From Candidatus Peribacteraceae bacterium (lineage in GTDB: Bacteria > Patescibacteriota > Gracilibacteria > Peribacterales > Peribacteraceae), in contig JAQTQU010000003.1 of assembly GCA_028712095.1 (NCBI GenBank), positions 1 through 49,621 of the forward strand: DNA of 49,621 nt, read 5' to 3'. Both the position numbers and the translations under genes were made by a program. The notes under the pieces were generated by a model. The model made no database searches and was not told the DNA's origin. It saw only the letters and a program-made list of their open reading frames with translations. Below are positions 39,039 through 47,000 of the stretch, in pieces (positions within the stretch are counted from its first letter, which is position 1; the number at the start of each line of letters is the position of its first letter).

Positions 39039-39209
39039 TTACAAGTCGCAGGCGCGGACCGTCTTGCGGCCGTTCTCCTGGGCGCGCTTGGCGGCCTTCT
39101 TGAGAGCGTCCTCGAGGTACTTGCTGGCGGCATCCGCGAGGTCGCCGGCCGTCATCATGTCGGCAGCCTTGAGGAGCTCCTTGACCTTGGAAGCAACGAC
39201 GTAGCTCAT
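39039..39209 (-). CDS. Bacterial histone-fold protein
   Basis: 56 aa from ATG 39209: MSYVVASKVKELLKAADMMT, then AGDLADAASKYLEDALKKAA and KRAQENGRKTVRACDL. A single histone fold: short first helix, long central helix, then the loop and last turn with the RxTxxxxD motif (RKTVRACD) that marks archaeal and bacterial histones. It is close in layout to the Bdellovibrio histone (SKVK at the start, GRKTV near the end). Probably a dimeric DNA-binding chromosome protein. It has its own promoter (TTGCAG, 18 nt, TAGAAT) and terminator. The annotated open frame extends upstream to 39296, but that part is outside the fold. Confidence 0.88.
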   Translation of the reverse strand: MSYVVASKVKELLKAADMMTAGDLADAASKYLEDALKKAAKRAQENGRKTVRACDL

Positions 39210-39241
39210 GAAAAAGGGGGGAAAAAATAAGGAACGGGGTG

Positions 39242-39271
39242 ATTCTACGCATGCCCGTTTGCCCCCTGCAA
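39242..39271 (-). promoter_or_regulatory. Promoter of the histone gene
   Basis: TTGCAG (39266-39271), 18-nt spacer, TAGAAT (39242-39247). The leader to the ATG at 39209 is about 25 nt, longer than for most genes here, and is pyrimidine-rich. Confidence 0.6.
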
Positions 39272-39460
39272 GTGGAAAAACGCGTCTTTTGGGCAAATTC
39301 TCTTAAAATATTCAATTGACCGCCCTGCCCTTCCCATGCCAAACGCCGTCTTGTCTAATGCAGTAAACCTGCATAAATCGCCGAATACTGCATAAATATG
39401 AGAAATCAACGGTTTGGCAATGTCGCCGTTCTCAAGCGCGGGAAGCCGAAAATGACGATG

Positions 39461-40678
39461 CTATGCACCCAACGCCTCCCACAGACGAAACGCGAGAAAG
39501 GCAAGAATGATGCCAAACCCCAAAAAAGAAAAAATGAACGGGAATGTACGCACGCCTTGCGGGTGGGGCTCGCGAATTTTCACACACATGCAGGCGGCAT
39601 TCACGCATGCATAGACCACCAGCACCGTGAAACTCGTAAGCTCGGCAAGCGAAACAAGCGGAAGACAGAGCGCGAACACGAGACCGAGAAACGCGATGAG
39701 CACCGTGGCAATGACGGGCGTATGCGTGAGGGGATGCACACGGCTGAAGACGGCTGGTAACCACTGTTTTCTGCTTAAGCCAAGCAGGATTCTCGAGCCC
39801 AGAATGATCTGCACGAGAATGCCGTTCGCGATGGCGAAGAGCCCGATGAAGGTGATGACAACGGGCGAAGTGCCGGTGACGCGTTCGTAGATGAGCGCGA
39901 GCGGCGCATCGGTGGCCTGCAGTTCCCGTAGCGGCAGACTCAACACGGCAACCAGTGCGATCACGCAGTAGAGCACGGTGGAAACGAAGATGGCCAGCAG
40001 GATGCCCAGAGGAAGATTGCGGTGCGGGTTCTTCACCTCTTCGGCGATGTTCGCCATATCCTCAAAGCCGATGAACGCGTAGAACGCGATGAAGGCCCCT
40101 GCGAGAATCGTAGACCAGACGACGCCGTCGGCCGGCGGGACAAATTCGGTCATGCGTGCAGGCAGCGTGAGGAGTCCATGCCGCCCGATCCAGATGATCA
40201 GGAGCAGTCCGCCGATTTCGATGAGCGTAAACAGCGAAGCCGCGAACGCGGATGCTTCGATGCCGCGGATGGCGATGGCCGTGGCGATGAGGATCGTCAG
40301 CACAATGACGAGCCAGGGGGCCACGGGAATGAAGACCTGCAGGTACCCCACGAACGCGTTCGTCAGAACGCCGACGGAAATAACGGCGGAAAAAACGACG
40401 AGCAGACCGACACCCAAAGAAAGCGCACGGATGCCGAACGCCTGCGCGGTGTAGATCGCCTCGCCGCCGCTCTTGGGATAGCGCGCCGAAAGTTCCGCAT
40501 ACGAGAAACCCGTCAGGACGGCGACGCCGGCCGCCACGATGAACGCAACCGGTGCGAACAGACCGGCATACCCCGCCACCTTGCCGACAAGGGAGTAGAT
40601 CCCCGCTCCGAGGATGGACCCGAGTCCGTAGAAGACGAAGAGCGGGAGTGTGAGCCGGCGCTGGAGCTGCGCTGACAA
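39461..40678 (-). CDS. APC-family amino acid permease
   Basis: 405 aa, about 12 hydrophobic segments. Typical APC start LPLFVFYGLGSILGAGIYSLVGKVAGYAG (G-x-G-I substrate loop of helix 1), SYAELSARYPKSGGEAIYTAQAFG, FYAFIGFEDMANIAEEVKNPHRNLPLGIL (helix 6 loop with E-E-x-x-N-P), and LGLSRKQWLPAVFSRVHPLTHTPVIATVL. Secondary transporter importing amino acids, in line with a host- or neighbour-dependent lifestyle; the substrate cannot be told. Stands alone; 39297-39460 has no gene. Confidence 0.93.
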   Translation of the reverse strand: MSAQLQRRLTLPLFVFYGLGSILGAGIYSLVGKVAGYAGLFAPVAFIVAAGVAVLTGFSYAELSARYPKSGGEAIYTAQAFGIRALSLGVGLLVVFSAVISVGVLTNAFVGYLQVFIPVAPWLVIVLTILIATAIAIRGIEASAFAASLFTLIEIGGLLLIIWIGRHGLLTLPARMTEFVPPADGVVWSTILAGAFIAFYAFIGFEDMANIAEEVKNPHRNLPLGILLAIFVSTVLYCVIALVAVLSLPLRELQATDAPLALIYERVTGTSPVVITFIGLFAIANGILVQIILGSRILLGLSRKQWLPAVFSRVHPLTHTPVIATVLIAFLGLVFALCLPLVSLAELTSFTVLVVYACVNAACMCVKIREPHPQGVRTFPFIFSFLGFGIILAFLAFRLWEALGA

Positions 40679-40726
40679 AACAGAGAAAAAGCAAACGTAG
40701 GATACACGAATATGCCACCGTCGGAA

Positions 40727-41365
40727 TTACACCTTCCGTCCCACAAAACGAACAAGATGGTGAATACCTTTCGCATGATCTTTATACGACTCCCCGTTTA
40801 CATCGAGCAACACCGGTTCAAACTCTGTGATGAACGGACGCAGCGTCTCTGGCGAAAAAAACCTCTTCATTACTCCATGAATGCGGAATGTATCATGCCC
40901 CACGCTTTCTCCTGTGCCGCATTCAGGGTCACGCACAGTATTGACCAGTAGAGCGATCATGCCGCCGGAGCGTAAAATACGATGAATGTCGCACATAATG
41001 CGATGCAACGTCGCATCATCGAAGTAGTGCAAAGACATATGGGCATAGACCGCATCGAATGACGCATCGTCAAAGCGGATCGGCTCAGATAAACCCAATT
41101 GTTGCCACTGCATGTGATCGCGCAGTTGATCCGGTGTCTTCGACCGACTGCGTTCCAAGGCATCTTCAGAAATATCAGTCGAGACTACCCGCAAGCCATT
41201 CTCCGCAAAAAATCGGCTGTCCTGCCCCTGACCTGCACCGAGATCAAGAAGGTCGCCATTGAGAGGGAGTAGTTCACGCATTTGTTCAGCAAAGATCGAT
41301 GGACGATCAATCCATTCCTGCCGCTCATAGCGCTCATGAAGCTTGGACCAGGATTCAAAAGACAT
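40727..41365 (-). CDS. Class I SAM-dependent methyltransferase
   Basis: 212 aa from ATG 41365 (MSFESWSKLHERYERQEWID); the longer open frame runs through the tRNA gene. SAM site: LLDLGAGQGQDSRFFAENGLRVVSTDIS (motif I and the acidic ribose-binding residue), FDAVYAHMSLHYF (motif after strand 4), LRSGGMIALLVNTVRDPECG. Methyltransf_11/25 type; substrate unknown. It starts 17 nt after the tRNA on the same strand. Confidence 0.88.
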   Translation of the reverse strand: MSFESWSKLHERYERQEWIDRPSIFAEQMRELLPLNGDLLDLGAGQGQDSRFFAENGLRVVSTDISEDALERSRSKTPDQLRDHMQWQQLGLSEPIRFDDASFDAVYAHMSLHYFDDATLHRIMCDIHRILRSGGMIALLVNTVRDPECGTGESVGHDTFRIHGVMKRFFSPETLRPFITEFEPVLLDVNGESYKDHAKGIHHLVRFVGRKV

Positions 41366-41382
41366 AAAAAATATAATGAGAA

Positions 41383-41473
41383 TGGCGGAGGGAGAGGGAT
41401 TCGAACCCTCGAGACCCTTTGGGGGCCTACACGATTTCGAGTCGTGCGCCTTCAACCACTCGGCCATCCCTCC
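41383..41473 (-). tRNA. tRNA-Ser (anticodon CGA)
   Basis: Read on the minus strand: acceptor GGAGGGA pairs with TCCCTCC, discriminator G and encoded CCA (41383-41385). D-arm GCCGAGTGG, anticodon stem CACGA/TCGTG with loop CTCGAAA (anticodon CGA), a long variable arm (about 41407-41428 region) and T-arm with GGTTCGAATCC. The long variable arm and anticodon identify tRNA-Ser for TCG codons. Confidence 0.95.
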
Positions 41474-41610
41474 ACGAGCATTGTAGCGGGGAACAGATGC
41501 ACGAACACTACAACATCGCAGTGCTTTTTGAGTCTTTTTAGAGAAGCGTAATCATCGTACGCTGCACGCATGATGCCGGATGTTCTTACTGTTCAGATTC
41601 ATTCATTCCC

Positions 41611-42132
41611 ATGATTCTTGAAGCAATTTCAAACCGAAGAGCCTGTCGTACATTTCTTGCGGATCCCGTTCCGCTGGAACTCATCGAAGAACTCATCCAT
41701 GCAGGGCAATATGCGCCCACCGCACGCCACATTAAATCCGTCGAATACATCTTCGTGACTGATGAAAAGACGCACCGAGCCATCGCCGGTGCCCTCGTAC
41801 CGCAGGATTTTGTAGCAACGGCTCCGGTGATTATCGTGCCCGTCGCGGATACCAAAACCGCCAGTAAGCCGAGAGAAGACCTGACACTTGCGACGGCGAA
41901 CATCTGGCTGCAGGCCGCGCACCTTGGTCTCGGCTGCGTCTGGAAGCACGTGCACGATGGCGAGGAGCAGGAAAAATTACGGGCAGTGCTGGGAATTCCG
42001 GAGCACTACCTCGTCATCAACGTGCTCCCGATCGGCTATCCCGCCGAAACACTGGCACCCCACACGGACGAAGAATTCGATCCGAAGAAAATTCACCGAG
42101 AGAAATGGCGACGAAGAGAATCGGAATACTAG
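41611..42132 (+). CDS. Nitroreductase family protein
   Basis: 173 aa FMN-dependent fold: MILEAISNRRACRTFLADPVPLELIEELIHAGQYAPTARH (FMN phosphate Arg-Arg-x-x-R/T pattern), VPVADTKT, LATANIWLQAAHLGLGCVWKHV, VINVLPIGYPAE. NAD(P)H-dependent reductase of quinones or nitro compounds; precise role unknown. The last codons (RRRESEY) run into the repeat array at 42126. Confidence 0.9.
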   Translation: MILEAISNRRACRTFLADPVPLELIEELIHAGQYAPTARHIKSVEYIFVTDEKTHRAIAGALVPQDFVATAPVIIVPVADTKTASKPREDLTLATANIWLQAAHLGLGCVWKHVHDGEEQEKLRAVLGIPEHYLVINVLPIGYPAETLAPHTDEEFDPKKIHREKWRRRESEY

Positions 42133-42218
42133 AATATTCGAGTATGAGGGAAACAGTGGTGAACTTGTTTCCACCAATATTCCATTACTCTATTACTCCA
42201 ATACTCTATTATTCTCAT
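42126..42218. repeat. Degenerate TATTCCATTACTCTATTACTCC repeats
   Basis: GAATACTAGAATATTCGAGT at one end and ATTACTCTATTACTCCAATA at the other, filling the spacer between the nitroreductase and release-factor-like genes and touching both. Confidence 0.65.
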
Positions 42219-42221
42219 ACC

Positions 42222-42647
42222 ATGAACTTCCCCGTTGAGCTCTCTCCACAGACACTGGCCCTCGCCGCCGAACTCAAAATTCTGCCCGAAGATATCGATG
42301 AATTCTTCACCCGCGGCAGCGGCCACGGCGGACAGAAGATCAACAAGACCGCCAGCTGCGTGGAGCTGACGCACCGTCCGACCGGAACAGTGGTCCGCGT
42401 ACAGCGCTTTCGGGAACAGCATTTGAACCGCATCGAGGCGTACAAACTTCTGATCGGAAAATTGGAAGAGAGCATCAGGGGTGCAGCATCGAAACGCCAG
42501 CAGGAGATCTTCAGGGTCCGCAAACAGAAGCAGCGCCGCTCACGCAAGGCCAAAGAGAAGATGCTGAAAGAAAAGCACCATCGCAGCTCACTCAAGGAAC
42601 AACGACAAAAAGCGTTGCACGCTTCACTGGAGGAAATGAGACATTAA
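42222..42647 (+). CDS. GGQ-domain peptidyl-tRNA hydrolase / release factor-like protein
   Basis: 141 aa from ATG 42222 (MNFPVELSPQTLALAAELK). Single class I release-factor catalytic domain: FFTRGSGHGGQKINKTASCVELTHRPTG with GGQ, then a helical region and a long basic tail (RVRKQKQRRSRKAKEKMLKEKHH). No codon-recognition domain. The layout is like ArfB/ICT1 or C12orf65 (MTRFR), which rescue stalled ribosomes, with the basic tail entering the mRNA channel. Not the main RF2, which is at 37786. Confidence 0.9.
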   Translation: MNFPVELSPQTLALAAELKILPEDIDEFFTRGSGHGGQKINKTASCVELTHRPTGTVVRVQRFREQHLNRIEAYKLLIGKLEESIRGAASKRQQEIFRVRKQKQRRSRKAKEKMLKEKHHRSSLKEQRQKALHASLEEMRH

Positions 42648-42676
42648 GCGGCCCTGCCGACCTGCAATCCTCTTCG

Positions 42677-42696
42677 CCCTTCGACTACGCTCAGGG
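42677..42696. repeat. REP-like palindrome, intergenic copy
   Basis: CCCTTCGACTACGCTCAGGG, between the convergent release-factor-like and rpmB genes. Differs by one base from 8470-8489. Confidence 0.75.
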
Positions 42697-42726
42697 CTCC
42701 GCGGTCAACATCTCTCCGGGATTCCT

Positions 42727-42936
42727 TTACACAGCCCTGCCCTCTTGCAGGCGCTTCGCAAGCGTGCGCAGGTAGCTCGCCGCCACCTTGATGGTGCGGT
42801 ACTGACCCGTGGCAGGATCGTACACGCGCTTCTTCTGGATATTCGCCTTGTACGTGCGGCGGGTGTGCCGCATGGAGTGGCTGCGGGTGTTCCCGAACTC
42901 GGTCTGCTTGCCTGTCTTGACGCATCGGCGTGCCAT
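42727..42936 (-). CDS. rpmB: 50S ribosomal protein L28
   Basis: 69 aa bL28 from ATG 42936: MARRCVKTGKQTEFGNTRSHSMRHTRRTYKANIQKKRVYDPATGQYRTIKVAASYLRTLAKRLQEG. Usual pattern C-x-x-TGK ... N-x-x-SHS-x-R-x-T-R-R-x-x-x-N-x-Q. Alone, divergent from the site-2 protease gene. Confidence 0.95.
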   Translation of the reverse strand: MARRCVKTGKQTEFGNTRSHSMRHTRRTYKANIQKKRVYDPATGQYRTIKVAASYLRTLAKRLQEGRAV

Positions 42937-42996
42937 TGCCCGCAGAGCGTACTGAAAGAACAAGGTGGAATCAAATGATTCCCTGCATTTTTCCGC

Positions 42997-43002
42997 TACA
43001 CT
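42997..43002 (+). promoter_or_regulatory. -10 element of the site-2 protease gene
   Basis: TACACT, 6 nt before ATG 43009; leaderless layout. Confidence 0.5.
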
Positions 43003-43008
43003 CAAGGC

Positions 43009-43692
43009 ATGCTTTCGAGCTTCGTCAGCCCGCCATTCATCATCTCGATCCTCGTCGCCATCTCGGTGCACGAGGCCGCACACGGCTGGATGGCTGCGCG
43101 TCTGGGCGATCCCACCGCCTATAACGCAGGGCGCCTGACCTTAAACCCCCTCGCGCACATCGACCTGATGGGCGCGCTCATGTTCCTCGTTGTCGGATTT
43201 GGCTGGGCGAAACCCGTGCCGGTGAACCCCATGTACTTTCACCGCCCCAAGCGTGATACCGCCTTGGTCTCACTCGCGGGCCCCGCAAGCAACCTGCTCC
43301 TGGGAAGCATCGCCTTTTTTGGTCTGCTCTTCATGCTCCGTGATCAAATGAGCGGATCTGTCTTTGGGCTTCTTACAATCGGCAGCGGACAATCGGTGCT
43401 GCAGCAGCTGCTCCTGCAGATTCTGGGGAGCTCCGCATTCATCAATTTCGGCCTCATGGCGTTCAACCTGCTCCCCATTGCGCCTCTGGACGGATCGAAA
43501 ATCCTGCATATCTTCATTCCGTTGCAGTATGAGGATCAGTACGAAACGTTGCTGCAACGGGGCCCGATGATCCTGCTCATTCTGATTCTCGCAGGCGTCT
43601 TCTTGCATGTGCCGATCCTCTCGACGTGGGTCTTCGGCATCGTGAACTTCACCATGCAGGCCCTGCTCTTCATTGCCTCACCGCTGCTCTGA
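43009..43692 (+). CDS. Site-2 protease (M50) family membrane metallopeptidase
   Basis: 227 aa, 5-6 membrane helices. HEAAHGWMAARLGDPTAYNAGRLTLNPLAHIDLMG has the HExxH zinc site in the second helix, and NLLPIAPLDGSKIL has the third ligand Asp (N-x-x-P-x-P-L-D-G). It lacks the PDZ domain of RseP and resembles the short YwhC/Rip3-like group. Such proteases cut membrane-bound regulators; the three ECF sigma factors and FecR-like protein in the window give possible targets, but nothing links them directly. Confidence 0.92.
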   Translation: MLSSFVSPPFIISILVAISVHEAAHGWMAARLGDPTAYNAGRLTLNPLAHIDLMGALMFLVVGFGWAKPVPVNPMYFHRPKRDTALVSLAGPASNLLLGSIAFFGLLFMLRDQMSGSVFGLLTIGSGQSVLQQLLLQILGSSAFINFGLMAFNLLPIAPLDGSKILHIFIPLQYEDQYETLLQRGPMILLILILAGVFLHVPILSTWVFGIVNFTMQALLFIASPLL

Positions 43693-43710
43693 TTTTTCTT
43701 TTCTTAACCT

Positions 43711-43816
43711 CTCCCCCTAGCCCCCTCTCCCGTGGAGAGGGGGAATGTATGTGTTTGTGTTTGTCACACACGTTGGAGTGCTCCCCTTCCTCCTCGGGAG
43801 GAAGGGGCCGGGGGAT
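43711..43816. repeat. Cluster of GC-rich palindromes
   Basis: CCCCCTCTCC (43721-43730), loop CGT, GGAGAGGGGG (43734-43743); then CCCCTTCCTCC (43783-43793), loop TCG, GGAGGAAGGGG (43797-43807). Both stems are perfect. The whole spacer 43693-43916 holds repeats of this kind and no gene. Confidence 0.75.
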
Positions 43817-43916
43817 GGAGGTTACGTACAAAGAGGAAAGGGGGTTGGGAGATGAAGGTTTGTACAAAAAATGAAAGGGTGAGGGGGCGTGAGATTCGTG
43901 ATGAGAGAACCAAAGA

Positions 43917-44744
43917 TCAGTCCAACATCCAGGGACGAGGATCTAAGGGGAGATCTGCAGGACGTGTTCGTGGGATGACCTCCTGTGCCCCACGTTTGAG
44001 TACCGCAAATACGCTCACGCCGTGCCGGTACGGTCTTCCGCCTTGCCATGCGCGCAGGATCCTCTTCACCTCACCCGCAAAGATCCGGTACAGAAGCGCA
44101 TTGACGGGGGCGGAAGGCAGCGACAGGTCTGTCTGTCCCGGCCCGAGTGCCTTGCCCCGGAATCGACTGAAGAGACGCGAAAGTTTTGCGATGGGATACA
44201 GGCGCGCATTGAGCGCGGAACATACGCACTCCTCCACGGGGAGCCCCTCCCACAGCATGCGGAATCGCGACAGATTGTAGCGGCGCTCGTGCTCGAATCC
44301 GCGATCGTGCGGCCCCCACAGGTCCGGATCGCCGGGTGCAGTCATAAACAGGTATGCACCGCTCTTCATGCCCGCAAGCAACTGCGATACCAGAGCGAAA
44401 TCCTCCCGTACATGTTCGAGGACATCGAGAAAAAACACGACATCCGCCTGCCGAAGCAGATCGCGACAGTCCTGCGGAGCGAAGCCTTGACGAAATTCGA
44501 TGCCGGGAAAGCGCTGGCGGGCGAACGCGATGGCATCGGATGAAGGATCGATTCCCACGCAGGTGTACTGGGAGGCAAACGCGGCGGTGTTTCCTCCCGT
44601 TCCGCACCCGACATCGAGGATAAGTCGTTCACGGGATGGCGGGACCACCCGCTTGAGAAGAGTGCGGACGATTGCACGGCGGCCGAGGAACCACCAGTGG
44701 CGCTCCTCGAGATCGACATGAACCTGGAATTGCGGCAACTGCAT
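43917..44744 (-). CDS. Class I SAM-dependent methyltransferase
   Basis: 275 aa. It starts MQLPQFQVHVDLEERHWWFLGRR, the HWWF start often seen in methyltransferases of polysaccharide clusters, then LILDVGCGTGGNTAAFASQYTCVGIDPS (SAM motif I) and VVFFLDVLEHVREDFALVSQL. The C-terminal half is not recognised and ends PLDPRPWMLD. Its ATG shares a base with the stop of the glycosyltransferase gene upstream (TAATG), so they are co-translated. Possibly methylates a surface glycan or lipid. Confidence 0.87.
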   Translation of the reverse strand: MQLPQFQVHVDLEERHWWFLGRRAIVRTLLKRVVPPSRERLILDVGCGTGGNTAAFASQYTCVGIDPSSDAIAFARQRFPGIEFRQGFAPQDCRDLLRQADVVFFLDVLEHVREDFALVSQLLAGMKSGAYLFMTAPGDPDLWGPHDRGFEHERRYNLSRFRMLWEGLPVEECVCSALNARLYPIAKLSRLFSRFRGKALGPGQTDLSLPSAPVNALLYRIFAGEVKRILRAWQGGRPYRHGVSVFAVLKRGAQEVIPRTRPADLPLDPRPWMLD

Positions 44745-45895
44745 TACGCGGAACAGGAAGAGGCCAAAATCCGCGCCATACGGGCATCCCAGGAAATATG
44801 TTTGAGCAGGGAGATGCGACGCTCCTCATGCGATTTCGGATGTTCCAGAGCCTCGCTGATGGCCTGTGCAAGCGCAGAGGCATCACCCGGAGGGTAGAAG
44901 TGAACAAGGGACGGATCGATCACTCCTCTGAGCGGCGGCAGGTCCGCGCTCACTGTCGGTTTGCCGGCAGCGAGGTACTCAAACACTTTTAGGGGAGATG
45001 TATCACGCAGGAAGAACGGGTGCTGCAGCGCCGGCGCGGGATACACGCACACATCGGCAGCGGCGAGGATGGAAGGGACGCGGGCATTGGGGACCGGACC
45101 CTCGAACCGCACATCTTCATCGCTCAGACCAAGTTGCCGGGCAATCGCCCGATAGCGATCCACCTGATCACGCGGTCCGCCGATGATCCACCCGAACACG
45201 CCCTGATCCTTCAGAAGGGCGAGCGCTCCGATCAATTCCCGCACGCCTTTCTCGATGGTCCCCCGCGTGACGAGTGACCCCACGTACACGGCGATACGGC
45301 GATCCGCAGGCAGGTGCCACTCCCTCCGCGCGTCAGAAGCGGAAGGCGGGTGGTCGAACCTGCGCACATCCACGCCGTCCCCTTCGGTGCACACTGTTTC
45401 GGCATCCACACCCCACGCGACCAACTCGTCGCGCATGGGCTTCGTGAGACAGACCACACACCTGCACTGGCCGCAGCGACGGACAAACACGCTCGTGCGT
45501 CGCGGCAACGTATGGAGTTCAAGTATCACGGGGATCCGCGTGCGCAGCAGCACCGGCAGCAGCACCGGAGAACGCGTGTACAACGCATCTGCAGAGTGAC
45601 CGGCAAGAAAGGACTGCAGGGACCGCGTATAGGACCGCATCGTGAAGAAGAATGCGAGGAACCCGGGTATCCACCACGCGCGGAGAGCGTCAAATGTCGG
45701 CAGGCGGATCACGTCGAACGATTCGCGGAGTCCGTAGTATGTCCGAGGATCTTTGGCCACGGTACCTCGCACATCGGGAGCGATGACCGTGACAGAGTGC
45801 CCCAGGCGCACCATGGCGGCGCTCACCTGCGCGATCTGGTGGCCGTGTGCCTTTTCGGTGGGGAACCGCGCCTGTGAGATGTACAGAATTTTCAT
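44744..45895 (-). CDS. Glycosyltransferase family 4 (GT-B)
   Basis: 383 aa from ATG 45895 (MKILYISQARFPTEKAHGHQI). N-terminal acceptor domain with HSVTVIAPDV; C-terminal donor domain with RIAVYVGSLVTRGTIEKGVRELIGAL, WIIGGPRDQV, VRFEGPVPNARVPSILAAADVCVYPAPAL and SPLKVFEYLAAGKPTVSADLPPLRGVI (the E-x7-E-like region around KVFEYLAAGKP). Retaining GT4 enzyme for surface polysaccharide. Second in an operon: exostosin-like gene, GT4, methyltransferase. Confidence 0.92.
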   Translation of the reverse strand: MKILYISQARFPTEKAHGHQIAQVSAAMVRLGHSVTVIAPDVRGTVAKDPRTYYGLRESFDVIRLPTFDALRAWWIPGFLAFFFTMRSYTRSLQSFLAGHSADALYTRSPVLLPVLLRTRIPVILELHTLPRRTSVFVRRCGQCRCVVCLTKPMRDELVAWGVDAETVCTEGDGVDVRRFDHPPSASDARREWHLPADRRIAVYVGSLVTRGTIEKGVRELIGALALLKDQGVFGWIIGGPRDQVDRYRAIARQLGLSDEDVRFEGPVPNARVPSILAAADVCVYPAPALQHPFFLRDTSPLKVFEYLAAGKPTVSADLPPLRGVIDPSLVHFYPPGDASALAQAISEALEHPKSHEERRISLLKHISWDARMARILASSCSA

Positions 45896-45899
45896 GGAA

Positions 45900-46934
45900 T
45901 CAGAAGAGATGCTCGACGGCATACGCGAGGAATTGCGGGGCAGAGAGATATTTCTCGAATGCATTGCGCGCCTCGAGCTGCATCAGAAACCAGCTCTGAT
46001 CCGTCTGACGCGCCCAGAAGTCCGCGACAATCTCGTCCATACGCAGCATATCGGCAATGTGAATGGTAAGAACAAAATTGGAATAAGAAATGAAATCGGA
46101 AAGCGGAAGACGCACGTCGGTATTGAGGAGAATGGGAACACGCCCCAGACTCAGTGCTTCGTAGAAGCGCAGCGAGTAGTTGCCGTCGCCGCGGACGCAG
46201 AGGGCAAAATCGGAAGCGAGGAGGTTTTCGATGTACTCGCGCCGCGCCTGCGCGGGATCCAGACGGATCGTTTTGGCATGTGCGGAGTGACTGGAACGCA
46301 GGAGGAAATTTGTCCGGATACGCTTGCTGCGCGAGAGGGATGCGAGCACCCGGCGCCGGAGCCAAAGCCCCTTGATGAACGACTGGCTCTGCGGATAGCC
46401 CGTGAGCAAGGCGTACGCCTCATGCGGGAGCGCCTGCAGAAAAGACCCGATGGCATTCTTCGCATTCTTATACTGCGCCCATCCGCAGAACCCGACCACC
46501 GGCAGTGCGGCGGTCTTTTCGCGGACAAAGAGACCCCTGCCCTTCAGATCCTCGGCGTAGGCCGGCATGATGTGCTCGTTCCTGCGCAGCTTCGACGCGT
46601 ACTGGGACGTACGGAACACAACCGCATGGTCGAGGGCGACCGGACCCGTGCCGTCCCCGTTCCAGAAGACCACGATGCGCTTACCATGACGTGCCGCTGT
46701 TTCCTGACACGCTCTGAGGTAATCCGCATTGCCCGCAATCAAGGGATAATTATGCGGGAGAAGATGGATGTCGGCTCGCGCGGGATCGGTGATCACTTCG
46801 ACAAGAGGATTTGTGAAACCGCGGAAAGCTTCTTTCTGGAAGAGCTGGCGCGTGGGCGCATCCTCCCCGAAATTCGGCAGGAGGAGCGGGACGAGGGGCA
46901 TGCCCTCAAGGCGCTCGAAGTAGACACGCTTCAT
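45900..46934 (-). CDS. Exostosin-like glycosyltransferase
   Basis: 344 aa from ATG 46934 (MKRVYFERLEGMPLVPLLL). The C-terminal half matches the exostosin (GT47-type) pattern: ENLLASDFALCVRGDGNYSLRFYEALSLGRVPILLNTDVRLPL; the N-terminal half has ADIHLLPHNYPLIAG and KRIVVFWNGDGTGPV. The stop lies 4 nt before the GT4 start, so both are in one operon. The open frame upstream to 47864 is antisense to the next gene and is rejected. Confidence 0.78.
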   Translation of the reverse strand: MKRVYFERLEGMPLVPLLLPNFGEDAPTRQLFQKEAFRGFTNPLVEVITDPARADIHLLPHNYPLIAGNADYLRACQETAARHGKRIVVFWNGDGTGPVALDHAVVFRTSQYASKLRRNEHIMPAYAEDLKGRGLFVREKTAALPVVGFCGWAQYKNAKNAIGSFLQALPHEAYALLTGYPQSQSFIKGLWLRRRVLASLSRSKRIRTNFLLRSSHSAHAKTIRLDPAQARREYIENLLASDFALCVRGDGNYSLRFYEALSLGRVPILLNTDVRLPLSDFISYSNFVLTIHIADMLRMDEIVADFWARQTDQSWFLMQLEARNAFEKYLSAPQFLAYAVEHLF

Positions 46935-47000
46935 TGCCGCCAGTATAGGCTTGAAGAATGCGGAAATCCCGCCCATGCTGGAGTTTGTTTGACCCCTGAA

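Noticed and set aside
40022-40675. 217-codon frame antisense to the amino-acid permease
   Set aside because: Asp/Arg/Glu-rich mirror of a hydrophobic gene; a typical shadow.
45753-47000. 416-codon upstream extension of the 47001 gene
   Set aside because: It is antisense to the GT4 and exostosin-like genes, whose products have clear family motifs.
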